Assembly: GCF_004342685.1 (NCBI RefSeq)
Contig: NZ_SMBZ01000020.1
Location: forward strand, 1-58,828
Direction: 5' to 3'
Source of the DNA: Sphingobacterium alimentarium
GTDB lineage: Bacteria; Bacteroidota; Bacteroidia; Sphingobacteriales; Sphingobacteriaceae
Length of the DNA: 58,828 nt
This document shows positions 9,032-17,269 of this stretch, piece after piece (position 1 is the stretch's first letter; each line of letters starts with the position of its first letter). The translations under genes were made by a program, and so were the position numbers. The notes beneath the pieces are model-generated. The model did no database searches. It was not told the DNA's origin and saw only the letters and a list, made by a program, of their open reading frames with translations.

Positions 9032-9883
9032 TTAGAGTTCGAAGTATTTCTCCGGATTTATTTTTTTGTTGTTTTTGAGGATTTCGTAATGAAGATGAGG
9101 GCCTGTACTTCTACCCGTATTTCCCAATAGTCCTATGACAGATCCAACTTCAACACGTTGCCCTTTTTTAACCTGTGTACGAACCAAATGCGCATAGCGC
9201 GTCTCGTAACCATTCTGGTGTTTTACTTTTACAACATACCCGTAATCGCCTTCGTAACCAGCAAACGTAACTACGCCATCCCCGGTAACACGTATTGGCT
9301 CACCCATACGGCCTTTGATATCTATACCTGAATGCATCTCTCTGCCCCTACGCGAAAAAGGATTTACCCTATAGCCGTAGCGTGAAGTAATTTTTCCTTG
9401 GTGAGGTCTGCCTAATGGCATGCTTGAGATTTTCTTCTCCACATTTGCCAGCATTTCTTTATAATACTCGCTCAACAAAACAATGTTTTCTTCATCTTTC
9501 TCGATTGGACCACCCACATTGGCCAGCGCAATGGTTGATAGTCCACGTTTTTTCATCTTTCCGTTGATGCGCTCAATGGTGGAGTCAATTTGTAAAAATG
9601 ATTTCTTCGCTTCCAGAATGTCTTGTTGGGTTTCCTTTTGCGTATTGTTAAGCTTTTTGTTGCGTTGGTTGATTTGACTCAGGACTTCTTCATATTGAGC
9701 GCTCACGTTTTCAACTTTTTTGTTGGCAGCTAAATAAGTTATCGTACCCATAAGTCCAACTATAAGAACTACTATAGAGGCGGATATCTGTTTCCAGTAT
9801 TTTATAATTACCGTCGGAACCTCTAAGTTTTTATTTTTATTTCCTTCTATACTTATCTGTATAGACGATTTTTTCTTTAACAT
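9032..9883 (-). CDS. M23 family metallopeptidase with coiled coil
   Basis: A 283-residue membrane-anchored murein hydrolase-type protein. One membrane segment lies at about residues 32-53, followed by a coiled coil at about 55-115 and a LytM/peptidase M23 domain at about 160-275. Zinc ligands are present: His184 and Asp188 (MHSGID), and His265 of HLHYE, with His232 as a further catalytic His. All expected residues are there, so it may be active against peptidoglycan cross-links. It is a single-gene unit with its own terminator, divergent from mutY. A minus-strand TAACTTTG box at 9931-9924 is a possible -7 element. Confidence 0.88.
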   Translation of the reverse strand: MLKKKSSIQISIEGNKNKNLEVPTVIIKYWKQISASIVVLIVGLMGTITYLAANKKVENVSAQYEEVLSQINQRNKKLNNTQKETQQDILEAKKSFLQIDSTIERINGKMKKRGLSTIALANVGGPIEKDEENIVLLSEYYKEMLANVEKKISSMPLGRPHQGKITSRYGYRVNPFSRRGREMHSGIDIKGRMGEPIRVTGDGVVTFAGYEGDYGYVVKVKHQNGYETRYAHLVRTQVKKGQRVEVGSVIGLLGNTGRSTGPHLHYEILKNNKKINPEKYFEL

Positions 9884-10020
9884 AAACCTTCTATTTTTAT
9901 TTCTATATTTCGTAGGCCGGTTGCAAAGTTATAAAAATATATGATTAATACTCAGTCTGTTGTTCTTGAAAGTCAATGTGTTGTTGTTAAAAACTGTTAA
10001 AAAATAGAGATATTTGTTGT

Positions 10021-11070
10021 ATGTCAATAGCTGAAAATATAATTCATTGGTATAAAAATAATGGTCGGGATTTGCCTTGGAGGCATACAAAAGACCCTTA
10101 TTTGATATGGCTATCGGAGATCATATTGCAGCAGACACGCGTTGATCAAGGGATGCCTTATTACTACCGGTTTGTGGATGCTTATCCTACCGTAAATGAT
10201 TTTGCGCAGGCTGATGAAGAGGGTATATTGAGGTTGTGGCAAGGTTTAGGCTATTACTCAAGAGCACGTAATATGCATAAGGCTGCTAAGCTCGTAATGA
10301 CTGATTTTGGTGGAATATTTCCCAGGTCCTATACGCAATTATTAAAGTTACCGGGAGTAGGCGAATATACTGCCGCTGCTATATCGTCATTCGCTAGTAA
10401 CGAAAAACAGGCCGTAGTAGATGGAAATGTTTTTCGCGTACTCTCGCGATATTTTGGTATTGATACGGCTATAAATACTTCCGCTGGCAAAAAGCAATTT
10501 GCACAATTAGCAAGTGCGCTCATTTGCGAAAACGAGCCAGGGATGTATAATCATGCCATAATGGATTTTGGCGCGCTTATTTGTAAACCAAAAGCGCCGC
10601 TCTGCGAACAATGTGTGTTGAGGCTCGGATGTGTTGCCTATAACCAGGATTTGATAAGCATTCTACCTGTCAAGCTTAAAGGGAAGGCAAGCCGTAATCG
10701 GTATTTTCATTATATCGTCGTCGAGAAAGCAGGAGAATGGGTGCTGACCAAAAGAGGAGAAGGAGATGTCTGGGCAAACATGTATGAATTTCCTTTAATT
10801 GAAACTCCTGGGGATATGGAATCAGAAGAAATCATGGCATTGCCGGAATATCAGGCTATTTTTGGAAAGGCAAAAATCATCTCCATTGCCGAGCCCATTA
10901 AACATATTTTAAGCCATCAGAATATCTACGCTCGATTCTATCAGCTTCAAGAGGCAGCCTCGGTTATCGAAAAAAATCCGCACTGGAATTATTATAATTC
11001 AGATAATTTAGATAAATTAGCTAAGCATAAACTTATTTTCTCTTTCATAAATAAGAACATTATGTACTAA
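10021..11070 (+). CDS. mutY: A/G-specific adenine DNA glycosylase
   Basis: A 349-residue base-excision repair enzyme that removes adenine mispaired with 8-oxoguanine. The catalytic Glu33 sits in SEIILQQTRVDQG. The helix-hairpin-helix is LPGVGEYTAAA (110-120), with catalytic Asp134 in VVDGNVFRVLSR. The [4Fe-4S] cluster ligands are Cys188, 195, 198 and 204 with the standard C-x6-C-x2-C-x5-C spacing. A C-terminal NUDIX-like domain (from about residue 225) recognises 8-oxoG. Length is normal. ssb follows 24 bp downstream, so the two DNA-maintenance genes are probably co-transcribed. Confidence 0.95.
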   Translation: MSIAENIIHWYKNNGRDLPWRHTKDPYLIWLSEIILQQTRVDQGMPYYYRFVDAYPTVNDFAQADEEGILRLWQGLGYYSRARNMHKAAKLVMTDFGGIFPRSYTQLLKLPGVGEYTAAAISSFASNEKQAVVDGNVFRVLSRYFGIDTAINTSAGKKQFAQLASALICENEPGMYNHAIMDFGALICKPKAPLCEQCVLRLGCVAYNQDLISILPVKLKGKASRNRYFHYIVVEKAGEWVLTKRGEGDVWANMYEFPLIETPGDMESEEIMALPEYQAIFGKAKIISIAEPIKHILSHQNIYARFYQLQEAASVIEKNPHWNYYNSDNLDKLAKHKLIFSFINKNIMY

Positions 11071-11094
11071 TCAATTATAAAAACTTTAGATATT

Positions 11095-11544
11095 ATGTCG
11101 AGCATTAACAAAGTTATCTTAGTAGGGCACTTGGGCAAAGACCCGGAATTACGTTATCTTGAGGGAAATGTAAGTGTAGCAAGTTTTCCTTTAGCTACAT
11201 CCGAAACATTTAACAAAGACGGAAAGAAAGTAGAACAAACCGAGTGGCACAATATCGTCATGTGGAGAGGCTTGGCGGATGTGGCTGCTAAGTACCTCAC
11301 CAAAGGACGTCTTGTGTATATCGAAGGAAAATTGCGCACCAGATCATACGAAGACAAAGAAGGCGTACGACGGTATACAACGGAGATTGTGGCTGAAAGC
11401 TTCAATATCTTGGGGCGCCGAACTGACTTTGAAAGCCCTAACGCAAACAATTCTTCTTCGGCAAATACTCCCGCCTCAAACCATGCGCAGGAACAACAGG
11501 TTGACTTTACCGAGAATGAATCGGACGACGGCTTGCCATTCTAA
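11095..11544 (+). CDS. ssb: single-stranded DNA-binding protein
   Basis: A 149-residue SSB. The OB fold covers residues 1-105: NKVILVGHLGKDPELRY at the start, then WHNIVMWRGLADVAAKYLTKG and the core strand YIEGKLRTRSYED. A disordered Ser/Asn/Pro-rich linker follows, and the acidic tip DDGLPF is the conserved peptide that docks partner repair and replication proteins. It protects single-stranded DNA in replication and repair. It directly follows mutY. Confidence 0.96.
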   Translation: MSSINKVILVGHLGKDPELRYLEGNVSVASFPLATSETFNKDGKKVEQTEWHNIVMWRGLADVAAKYLTKGRLVYIEGKLRTRSYEDKEGVRRYTTEIVAESFNILGRRTDFESPNANNSSSANTPASNHAQEQQVDFTENESDDGLPF

Positions 11545-11594
11545 TTCTTAGAATATTTTTGGCTAACCTATCACTAAAAGTTTATTTTTTGCTG

Positions 11595-11602
11595 TATCTT
11601 TG
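11595..11602 (+). promoter_or_regulatory. -7 box (TATCTTTG) directly before pheS
   Basis: TATCTTTG ends 6 nt before the ATG at 11609. No TTG lies at the usual 19-21 nt upstream, so the call rests on the -7 box alone. If it is used, the transcript would begin at or next to the start codon. Confidence 0.45.
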
Positions 11603-11608
11603 ACGATT

Positions 11609-12646
11609 ATGTTGCAAGATAAAATAGCGCAGTATACTAAAGAAATTGAGCAATTTACGCCTACATCTGCTGCGGATGTGGAGAATTTCAGACTGAAGTT
11701 TTTAGTTTCTAAAGGTATTATCAAAGAATTGTTTGAGGAATTCAAAACGGTTTCTACGCAAGAGAAACGCATATTGGGTAAAGTGTTGAACGAGTTCAAA
11801 CAATTGGCGGAAACCAAATACCAAGAATCACACATTCAATTTGCCGGTGCAGCAAAAGTTCAGAAACGTGAGGAAGACGATTTAACATTGCCAGGGGAAG
11901 GGTTCCAATTGGGATCTCGCCATCCCTTGTCGTTGGTGCGCAAAGAAATTGTTGAGATATTTAAAAAATTAGGATTTATCGTTGCTGAAGGACCGGAAAT
12001 TGAAGATGATTGGCATAATTTCTCAGCCTTGAATTTTCCGCCTGAACATCCAGCGCGTGATATGCAGGATACTTTCTTTATTAAAAAACAAGAAGAAAAT
12101 GATATTGCATTGCGTACGCATACATCCTCTGTGCAAGTGCGCCTAATGGAAGCGGGAAAGCCACCATTTAGAGCTATCATGCCAGGACGGGTATACCGTA
12201 ATGAAGCGATTTCTGCACGCGCACATTGTTTCTTTCATCAGGTAGAAGGTTTATATGTGGATGAGAATGTGTCATTTGCCGATCTGAAACAAACTTTGTT
12301 TCACTTCGTGCAAGAATTGTATGGCGAAGGCACAAAAGTTCGCTTCCGTCCATCCTACTTCCCATTTACGGAACCTTCCGCGGAGATGGACATCTCCTGT
12401 ACGATCTGTAAAGGAAATGGCTGTAACTTGTGCAAAGGCTCTGGCTGGGTTGAGATATTGGGCTGCGGTATGGTCGATCCAAATGTCTTAGATAATTGTG
12501 GAATAGACAGTAAAAAATATTCAGGCTTTGCCTTTGGTATGGGAATAGAGCGTATCACCAATCTTAAATATGAAATTAAAGATTTACGTTTGTTCTCTGA
12601 GAATGATACCCGATTCTTAGCACAATTTGAAACTGAAATCATCTAG
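11609..12646 (+). CDS. pheS: phenylalanine-tRNA ligase, alpha subunit
   Basis: A 345-residue catalytic subunit of the alpha2-beta2 PheRS, which charges tRNA-Phe. The N-terminal coiled coil (1-85) binds tRNA. The class II core follows, with motif 1 around HPLSLVRKEIVEIFKKLGF, motif 2 around FRAIMPGRVYRNEAISARAHCFFHQVEGL and motif 3 around FAFGMGIERI. I chose the ATG at 11609 (MLQDKIAQY); an in-frame TTG three codons upstream overlaps the presumed -7 box. pheT is not adjacent. The next gene starts directly after its stop codon. A CxxC pair-containing loop (CTICKGNGCNLCKGSG) is normal for the family. Confidence 0.95.
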   Translation: MLQDKIAQYTKEIEQFTPTSAADVENFRLKFLVSKGIIKELFEEFKTVSTQEKRILGKVLNEFKQLAETKYQESHIQFAGAAKVQKREEDDLTLPGEGFQLGSRHPLSLVRKEIVEIFKKLGFIVAEGPEIEDDWHNFSALNFPPEHPARDMQDTFFIKKQEENDIALRTHTSSVQVRLMEAGKPPFRAIMPGRVYRNEAISARAHCFFHQVEGLYVDENVSFADLKQTLFHFVQELYGEGTKVRFRPSYFPFTEPSAEMDISCTICKGNGCNLCKGSGWVEILGCGMVDPNVLDNCGIDSKKYSGFAFGMGIERITNLKYEIKDLRLFSENDTRFLAQFETEII

Positions 12647-13045
12647 ATGATTAAAAATATAAGCCGTATTGCATGCTGTGTTTTGCTTCTGCTGGGGAGT
12701 AGCTGTAAAGAATCAGGATGCAATACAGGTTTAAATTTAACTACCTTTAGAACTACCTTGTCACCCACACAAACTTCTCAGGTGACTGCATCAATAGGAT
12801 GGACATATGCTGAAGGAGGGTCTTGTGGTTTGATAGTTTACAATAATGGAGAGCGCTTGCTAGCCTATGATCGTTGTGCTCCTAATGCCAAAAGCCAATT
12901 GGAAGTTGACGGCTTTCTGGCGGTAGATTCCCAGACAGGAGCTAAATGGTTGCTACTCGATGGTTCTCCCTCGGCTATTGCCGAATGTCCCTTACAACAG
13001 TATCAGGTACAGCGCGTAGCAGAGTTAATTGTCATAAGTAATTGA
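12647..13045 (+). CDS. lipoprotein with degenerate Rieske-like fold
   Basis: A 132-residue probable lipoprotein: signal peptide ending near Cys20 (LLLGSSC). The core pattern CGLIVYNNGERLLAYDRCAP, then LEVDGFLAVDSQTGAKW and a final CPLQQYQVQRV, looks like the Rieske-type [2Fe-2S] lipoproteins common in Sphingobacteriales. The usual Cys-x-His and Cys-x2-His cluster ligands are absent, so it probably binds no iron-sulfur cluster. It abuts pheS with no gap and is followed by the TetR gene 1 bp later, so it belongs to that operon. Function unknown. Confidence 0.55.
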   Translation: MIKNISRIACCVLLLLGSSCKESGCNTGLNLTTFRTTLSPTQTSQVTASIGWTYAEGGSCGLIVYNNGERLLAYDRCAPNAKSQLEVDGFLAVDSQTGAKWLLLDGSPSAIAECPLQQYQVQRVAELIVISN

Positions 13046-13046
13046 T

Positions 13047-13622
13047 ATGAATCAAGAAGATGTTGTTTTTTCGATAAAAAAAGCCGCTCGGGACTTGTTT
13101 AGAAAGTACGGCTACAACAAGACCAGTGTCAATGAACTTGTCAAGCAGGCCCATATCTCGAAAGCAACATTCTACAAAATATTTCCTTCTAAAGAAATTA
13201 TTCTACATGAAGTTCTAATGGACTATATCCGCGAGAATGTAGAAGATATTCTCAGTACACGTGTTAAAGAGCCTGATTTGGCTACTTTTCTAGGTAAGAC
13301 GATATTGCGCGTCAGCCGCGTGACCTACACAGTTTGTAATGAATTTGTAGGATGGGAGTTTATTCGGGAATCCACCAATGCGCAAGAGTATCTGAAAACC
13401 CTTTCGGATGATTTAGAATTTTTACTCCTATCTTCTTTCATTAAAAATGAAGCAATAGGTTCTACTATTTCCGAAGAAAAACTTACTTTTCTTATTAAAT
13501 CGAGCAAAAACATCGTTTTTTCGTTTGCTTTCACTGCGGTGACGGAAGCCGATGTACGCAAAAATTTCATTTCTTTCCAAAAAGAAATATTACCCTATCT
13601 GGTTCAAGCGACAATAGCTTAA
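13047..13622 (+). CDS. TetR/AcrR family transcriptional regulator
   Basis: A 191-residue DNA-binding regulator. The N-terminal helix-turn-helix is clear: AARDLFRKYGYNKTSVNELVKQAHISKATFYKIFPSKEIILHEV-type residues at about 12-56, the TetR signature. The C-terminal ~130 residues form the variable ligand-binding part. Its own target is usually a neighbouring promoter, but here it is the last gene of a pheS-lipoprotein-TetR run and no transporter is adjacent. Ligand and target cannot be told from the sequence. Confidence 0.85.
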   Translation: MNQEDVVFSIKKAARDLFRKYGYNKTSVNELVKQAHISKATFYKIFPSKEIILHEVLMDYIRENVEDILSTRVKEPDLATFLGKTILRVSRVTYTVCNEFVGWEFIRESTNAQEYLKTLSDDLEFLLLSSFIKNEAIGSTISEEKLTFLIKSSKNIVFSFAFTAVTEADVRKNFISFQKEILPYLVQATIA

Positions 13623-13663
13623 CACAGGTGTTTCTTCCATTCCACTTTTGCGATTAAAAAGTG

Positions 13664-13671
13664 TATTTTTG
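13664..13671 (+). promoter_or_regulatory. -7 box (TATTTTTG) directly before the rlmD-type gene
   Basis: TATTTTTG ends 6 nt before the ATG at 13678. A TTTG lies at 13647-13650, but the 13-nt spacer is too short for the consensus. Position suggests a leaderless transcript. Confidence 0.45.
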
Positions 13672-13677
13672 TAACCT

Positions 13678-15084
13678 ATGGGCAGAAGAATACCACAAGA
13701 AAAAAGACAGCTAGAAAATATTGAAATATTTGACATCGCTGAAGAGGGAAAGGGTGTAGGCCGTTATGAAGATTTAGTACTTTTCATAGAGAAAGCTATT
13801 CCCGGTGATGTCGTAAATGTTGAATTACAGCGTAAGAAAAAGAATTTTGCAGAAGGCCGTGTTACCCAGATTGTAAAATCCTCACCATTTCGCATAGAGC
13901 CATTTTGTCCACATTTTGGTGTGTGTGGCGGCTGTAAGTGGCAGCACATGAGTTACCAGGCGCAACTCAAGTTTAAGCATCAATATGTGGACAATGCGCT
14001 CTCACGTATCGGAAAGGTGGAGACCTCTTCGATGGAAGAAATATTGGGCTCCCAAAACACCACTTATTACCGCAATAAATTAGAATATACATTTTCTAAT
14101 AAAAGATGGCTTACAGATCGTGATGCAGTAGTTGATCCGCAAGACATGAATGCATTAGGATTCCACGTTCCAGGCCGTTTTGACAAAATTCTGGATATCG
14201 AGCACTGTTTTCTTCAGCAGGACCCTTCCAATAAATTGCGTAACAGCCTAAGAGATTTTGCGATTCAACACGGAGTAACATTCTACGATTTACGTGCGCA
14301 CGAGGGTGCTTTGCGTAATCTCATCATACGTACTTCCTCTACCGGAGAGACGATGGTCGTAGTTGTGTTTGCATACCCAGAGGAAGGACAAGTTGAATTG
14401 GTGATGAACTACCTGGCATCTGAATTTCCAGATATTACTTCTCTTTTATATATTATAAACCAAAAACGCAACGATACTATTTTCGATCAAGAAATCGAGG
14501 TTTACAAAGGACGCGATTTTATCTATGAGGAAATGGAGGGACTAAAATTTAAAGTGGGGCCTAAATCATTTTATCAGACGAATTCGCATCAAGCATACGA
14601 ATTGTACAAAATCACACGCGAATTTGCTGAACTAAAGGGTGATGAGCTGGTTTATGATTTATATACTGGCGCAGGTACGATTGCTAATTTTGTAGCGCGT
14701 AGCGCAAGAGAAGTGGTAGGTGTAGAGTACGTGCCTTCGGCCATTGAAGATGCGAAATACAACTCTCAAATAAACGGCGTTAACAATACAAAATTTTATG
14801 CAGGTGACATGAAAGATGTCCTGACAGCAGAATTTGTAGCCGAACATGGCAAGCCTGATGTAATCATCACCGATCCTCCACGTGCGGGCATGCATGCAGA
14901 TGTTGTCAACCGTATATTGGAGATGGAAGCAGCAAAGGTTGTGTATGTAAGTTGTAATGCAGCGACACAGGCACGTGACTTGGAGATGCTATCTACTAAA
15001 TATGAAATTGTGCGCATCAAACCTGTGGATATGTTCCCACAAACTCAACATGTGGAAAACGTAGTATTACTAAAATTAAAATAG
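13678..15084 (+). CDS. rlmD: 23S rRNA (uracil-C5)-methyltransferase, RlmD/TrmA family
   Basis: A 468-residue RNA m5U methyltransferase. An N-terminal TRAM domain (about 10-65) is followed by iron-sulfur ligands Cys77, 83 and 86 (CPHFGVCGGC) and Cys177. The SAM site lies around YDLYTGAGTIANFVA, with DPPRAG, and catalytic Cys426 is in VSCNAATQARDL. In Bacteroidota this enzyme is usually annotated RlmD, but RlmCD- or TrmA-like specificity for another uracil cannot be excluded. A small gene of unknown function starts 1 bp after it. Confidence 0.88.
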   Translation: MGRRIPQEKRQLENIEIFDIAEEGKGVGRYEDLVLFIEKAIPGDVVNVELQRKKKNFAEGRVTQIVKSSPFRIEPFCPHFGVCGGCKWQHMSYQAQLKFKHQYVDNALSRIGKVETSSMEEILGSQNTTYYRNKLEYTFSNKRWLTDRDAVVDPQDMNALGFHVPGRFDKILDIEHCFLQQDPSNKLRNSLRDFAIQHGVTFYDLRAHEGALRNLIIRTSSTGETMVVVVFAYPEEGQVELVMNYLASEFPDITSLLYIINQKRNDTIFDQEIEVYKGRDFIYEEMEGLKFKVGPKSFYQTNSHQAYELYKITREFAELKGDELVYDLYTGAGTIANFVARSAREVVGVEYVPSAIEDAKYNSQINGVNNTKFYAGDMKDVLTAEFVAEHGKPDVIITDPPRAGMHADVVNRILEMEAAKVVYVSCNAATQARDLEMLSTKYEIVRIKPVDMFPQTQHVENVVLLKLK

Positions 15085-15085
15085 T

Positions 15086-15487
15086 ATGGATTTTTCGGAT
15101 TTATTATCGGGGGGCGCGGCTGGCGCGAATGATCAAGGTACCAAAAAGCCTAGTCCTTTGCAAAATCTTAAAATTGATTTAGATTTTTACAGCGAATCGA
15201 TTAAAGAAATAAGCACGGAGATGCTTACGGAAGGCTATACCTTATTTCCTATTTTCGTGGCCACGCAGCATGAAGTGTCTTTGGGTGAAATAATCTTGGA
15301 CAAAAACGAACTTAACACCAATTGGTCTGTGTACGCTTCTTCTTTGGAAGAGTTTGTAGATCGTGGGGTAATTAAAGAAGAGAGAAAAGCCGCTTTCGAG
15401 AAAACTTTTAAGAAACCTGAAGACTTTATGTGTCTGTTTGTGGTCGTGCCCGAAGGCGCTAATTTTGTGTTTTACCCTTTCAAGTAA
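15086..15487 (+). CDS. conserved hypothetical protein
   Basis: A 133-residue soluble protein. It starts with a flexible Gly/Ala-rich segment, then alternates helices and strands, ending in CLFVVVPEGANFVFYPFK. I do not recognise a family. No signal peptide, membrane segment or metal motif is visible. Its start one base after the rRNA methyltransferase stop codon implies co-transcription and translational coupling. Confidence 0.6.
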   Translation: MDFSDLLSGGAAGANDQGTKKPSPLQNLKIDLDFYSESIKEISTEMLTEGYTLFPIFVATQHEVSLGEIILDKNELNTNWSVYASSLEEFVDRGVIKEERKAAFEKTFKKPEDFMCLFVVVPEGANFVFYPFK

Positions 15488-15551
15488 ATATACTCTACTT
15501 TAATACTTTTTAACAAATTAGAGTCCAATATTTGATTACTTTAGAAAACAT

Positions 15552-16313
15552 ATGACAGGTTATATTAAAAATATAGTGCTATTGATTCCCTTGCTGTTTC
15601 TTTTACAGCTTACAGAATTAAATGCACAGGTGTCTGATTTGCCTAAAGTATCAGGAATTGTACTGGAAAAAAATACTGGCTCTCGGCTTACGGATGTCAA
15701 TATCACCAATATCCGTACCAAAGCAACGGTAACAAGTAATAGCTTTGGTATATTTTATATTGAGGCAGCCATAGGCGATAGTTTATCCCTTACCAAAGTA
15801 GGGTATGGGCCACTAAAAACGGCGATATATACACTAGATGATATCGTGCTAGAAATGCAGCCAGGACTAACTATAGAAGAAGTCGTTGTAGCCCGCCGTA
15901 CTCGACAACAAGAAATGGAAGATATCCTTCGTGATTATTCCAAAAAGGGTGTGTATGGTGGAGGCCATAATTCCGTTGGCACATATTTGAATAGTCCCGC
16001 AACTGCCTTGTATAATCTTTTTGGACGCGAAGCCAAAAACATGAAGCGTTTCGAGAAATTTATGTCCACAGAATTAGACGCCATAGCAGTGGATCGCATC
16101 TTCAACAAAACTATCGTGTCCACGACAACGGGGCTTGAAGGTAAAGATTTGGAAAATTTTATGGAGCTCTACCGTCCGCGGCATGATCAAGCCACAAAAT
16201 GGGGGCAATATGATTTATTGAATTATATTACAAGGTCATTCAAAGAATGGGAAAATAATGGTAGACCGCTGCCCGAGAGGTTGCCTAAGTTAAATATTCC
16301 TCCACAAAATTAG
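15552..16313 (+). CDS. exported protein with carboxypeptidase-regulatory-like domain
   Basis: A 253-residue exported protein: signal peptide 1-26 ending ELNAQ. A CarboxypepD_reg-like beta-sandwich follows (about 30-115: VSGIVLEKNTGSRLTDVNIT, then SNSFGIFYIEA, DSLSLTKVGYG and EEVVV). This domain is common at the N-terminus of TonB-dependent receptors, but here no plug or barrel follows. The remainder is a helical region (MEDILRDYSKKGVYGGGHNS onward) conserved in Bacteroidota proteins of unknown role. Probably periplasmic or outer-membrane associated. Confidence 0.65.
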   Translation: MTGYIKNIVLLIPLLFLLQLTELNAQVSDLPKVSGIVLEKNTGSRLTDVNITNIRTKATVTSNSFGIFYIEAAIGDSLSLTKVGYGPLKTAIYTLDDIVLEMQPGLTIEEVVVARRTRQQEMEDILRDYSKKGVYGGGHNSVGTYLNSPATALYNLFGREAKNMKRFEKFMSTELDAIAVDRIFNKTIVSTTTGLEGKDLENFMELYRPRHDQATKWGQYDLLNYITRSFKEWENNGRPLPERLPKLNIPPQN

Positions 16314-16420
16314 CTTTTATAGCTTCATAAGACATGTTTGTTGGTTAGTGAACAAAATTTGGCATCTGCTTTGCATACTTTTTTACAACAAGTATAAAAA
16401 AGTAGTTGAGAAAATAATAT

Positions 16421-17116
16421 ATGATTATGAAAGTGAATAGAAAATTAGCAGTATATGGTCTGTCGTTGGCTACATCTGCAATGTTGTTAGCAAGTTGTGA
16501 AACAATTCAAAATACGAATAGTACAACTAAAGGAGCTGTTATAGGTACTAGTGCCGGTGCGGGTATCGGAGCGCTAATAGGTAATAAGGCTGGTAATACA
16601 GCTGTAGGAGCTATTGCTGGTGCTGTAATTGGTGGTGCTGCAGGTACATTGATCGGAAAGAAAATGGACAAGCAAGCTAAAGAAATCGAAAATACTGTAG
16701 CAGGTGCTCAAGTAGAGCAAGTAGGTGAAGGTATTTTAGTGAAATTTGATTCAGGAATTTTATTTGACTTCAATAGTTCAGCATTGAAAAGTAATGCGAA
16801 AACAAATATTGCTAAATTAGTTGAGACTTTAAACAAAGAGCCGGATACTGAAATCTTAGTTTTAGGTCATACAGATAATGTAGGTACTTTGGCTGCAAAC
16901 CAAAAAGTATCTGAAGCACGTGCCAAAGCGGTGAGAGACTTCGCAGTATCGCAAGGCATTGCTGGAGCGCGTATCAAAACTGAAGGTAAAAACTATTCAG
17001 AACCAATTGCCTCGAATGACACGGAAGCAGGTCGTGCAGAAAACCGTCGTGTAGAGGTGGTAATCGTAGCAAGCAAAAAAATGCAAGAAGCGGCTAAGCG
17101 TGAAGCAGGTCAATAA
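16421..17116 (+). CDS. OmpA-family lipoprotein with glycine-zipper
   Basis: A 231-residue outer-membrane lipoprotein. The lipobox LLASC places the lipidated Cys at residue 26. Residues 38-80 form a glycine zipper (repeats of GAGIGALIGNKAG and GAVIGGAAGTLIGKK). The C-terminal OmpA domain (about 105-220) carries the peptidoglycan-binding signature LGHTDNVG, then ARAKAVRDF and ENRRVEVVI. It probably tethers the outer membrane to the cell wall. ATG codons at 16421 and 16427 are both possible. It stands alone with its own terminator. Confidence 0.88.
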   Translation: MIMKVNRKLAVYGLSLATSAMLLASCETIQNTNSTTKGAVIGTSAGAGIGALIGNKAGNTAVGAIAGAVIGGAAGTLIGKKMDKQAKEIENTVAGAQVEQVGEGILVKFDSGILFDFNSSALKSNAKTNIAKLVETLNKEPDTEILVLGHTDNVGTLAANQKVSEARAKAVRDFAVSQGIAGARIKTEGKNYSEPIASNDTEAGRAENRRVEVVIVASKKMQEAAKREAGQ

Positions 17117-17143
17117 GACTATAATATCATACAAGCTTATTAC

Positions 17144-17174
17144 AAAAGGCGTTGGATTTTCCAACGCCTTTTTT
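17144..17174 (+). terminator. terminator of the OmpA lipoprotein gene
   Basis: A 12-bp perfect stem (AAAAGGCGTTGG / CCAACGCCTTTT, 17144-17155 and 17161-17172) with a 5-nt loop and a T-run. Confidence 0.9.
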
Positions 17175-17215
17175 CATGTTTAGCTAATTGTTAAAATTTG
17201 GTAAGGCTATGCCAT

Positions 17216-17250
17216 TTTGTCACAGATATTGGATTTTATTTTTAACTTTG
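17216..17250 (+). promoter_or_regulatory. probable promoter of miaB
   Basis: TTTG at 17216-17219 and TAACTTTG at 17243-17250 with a 23-nt spacer, slightly longer than the usual 19-21. The miaB ATG is 19 nt downstream. Confidence 0.5.
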
Positions 17251-17269
17251 TATTCTTTTATATTAAGCT

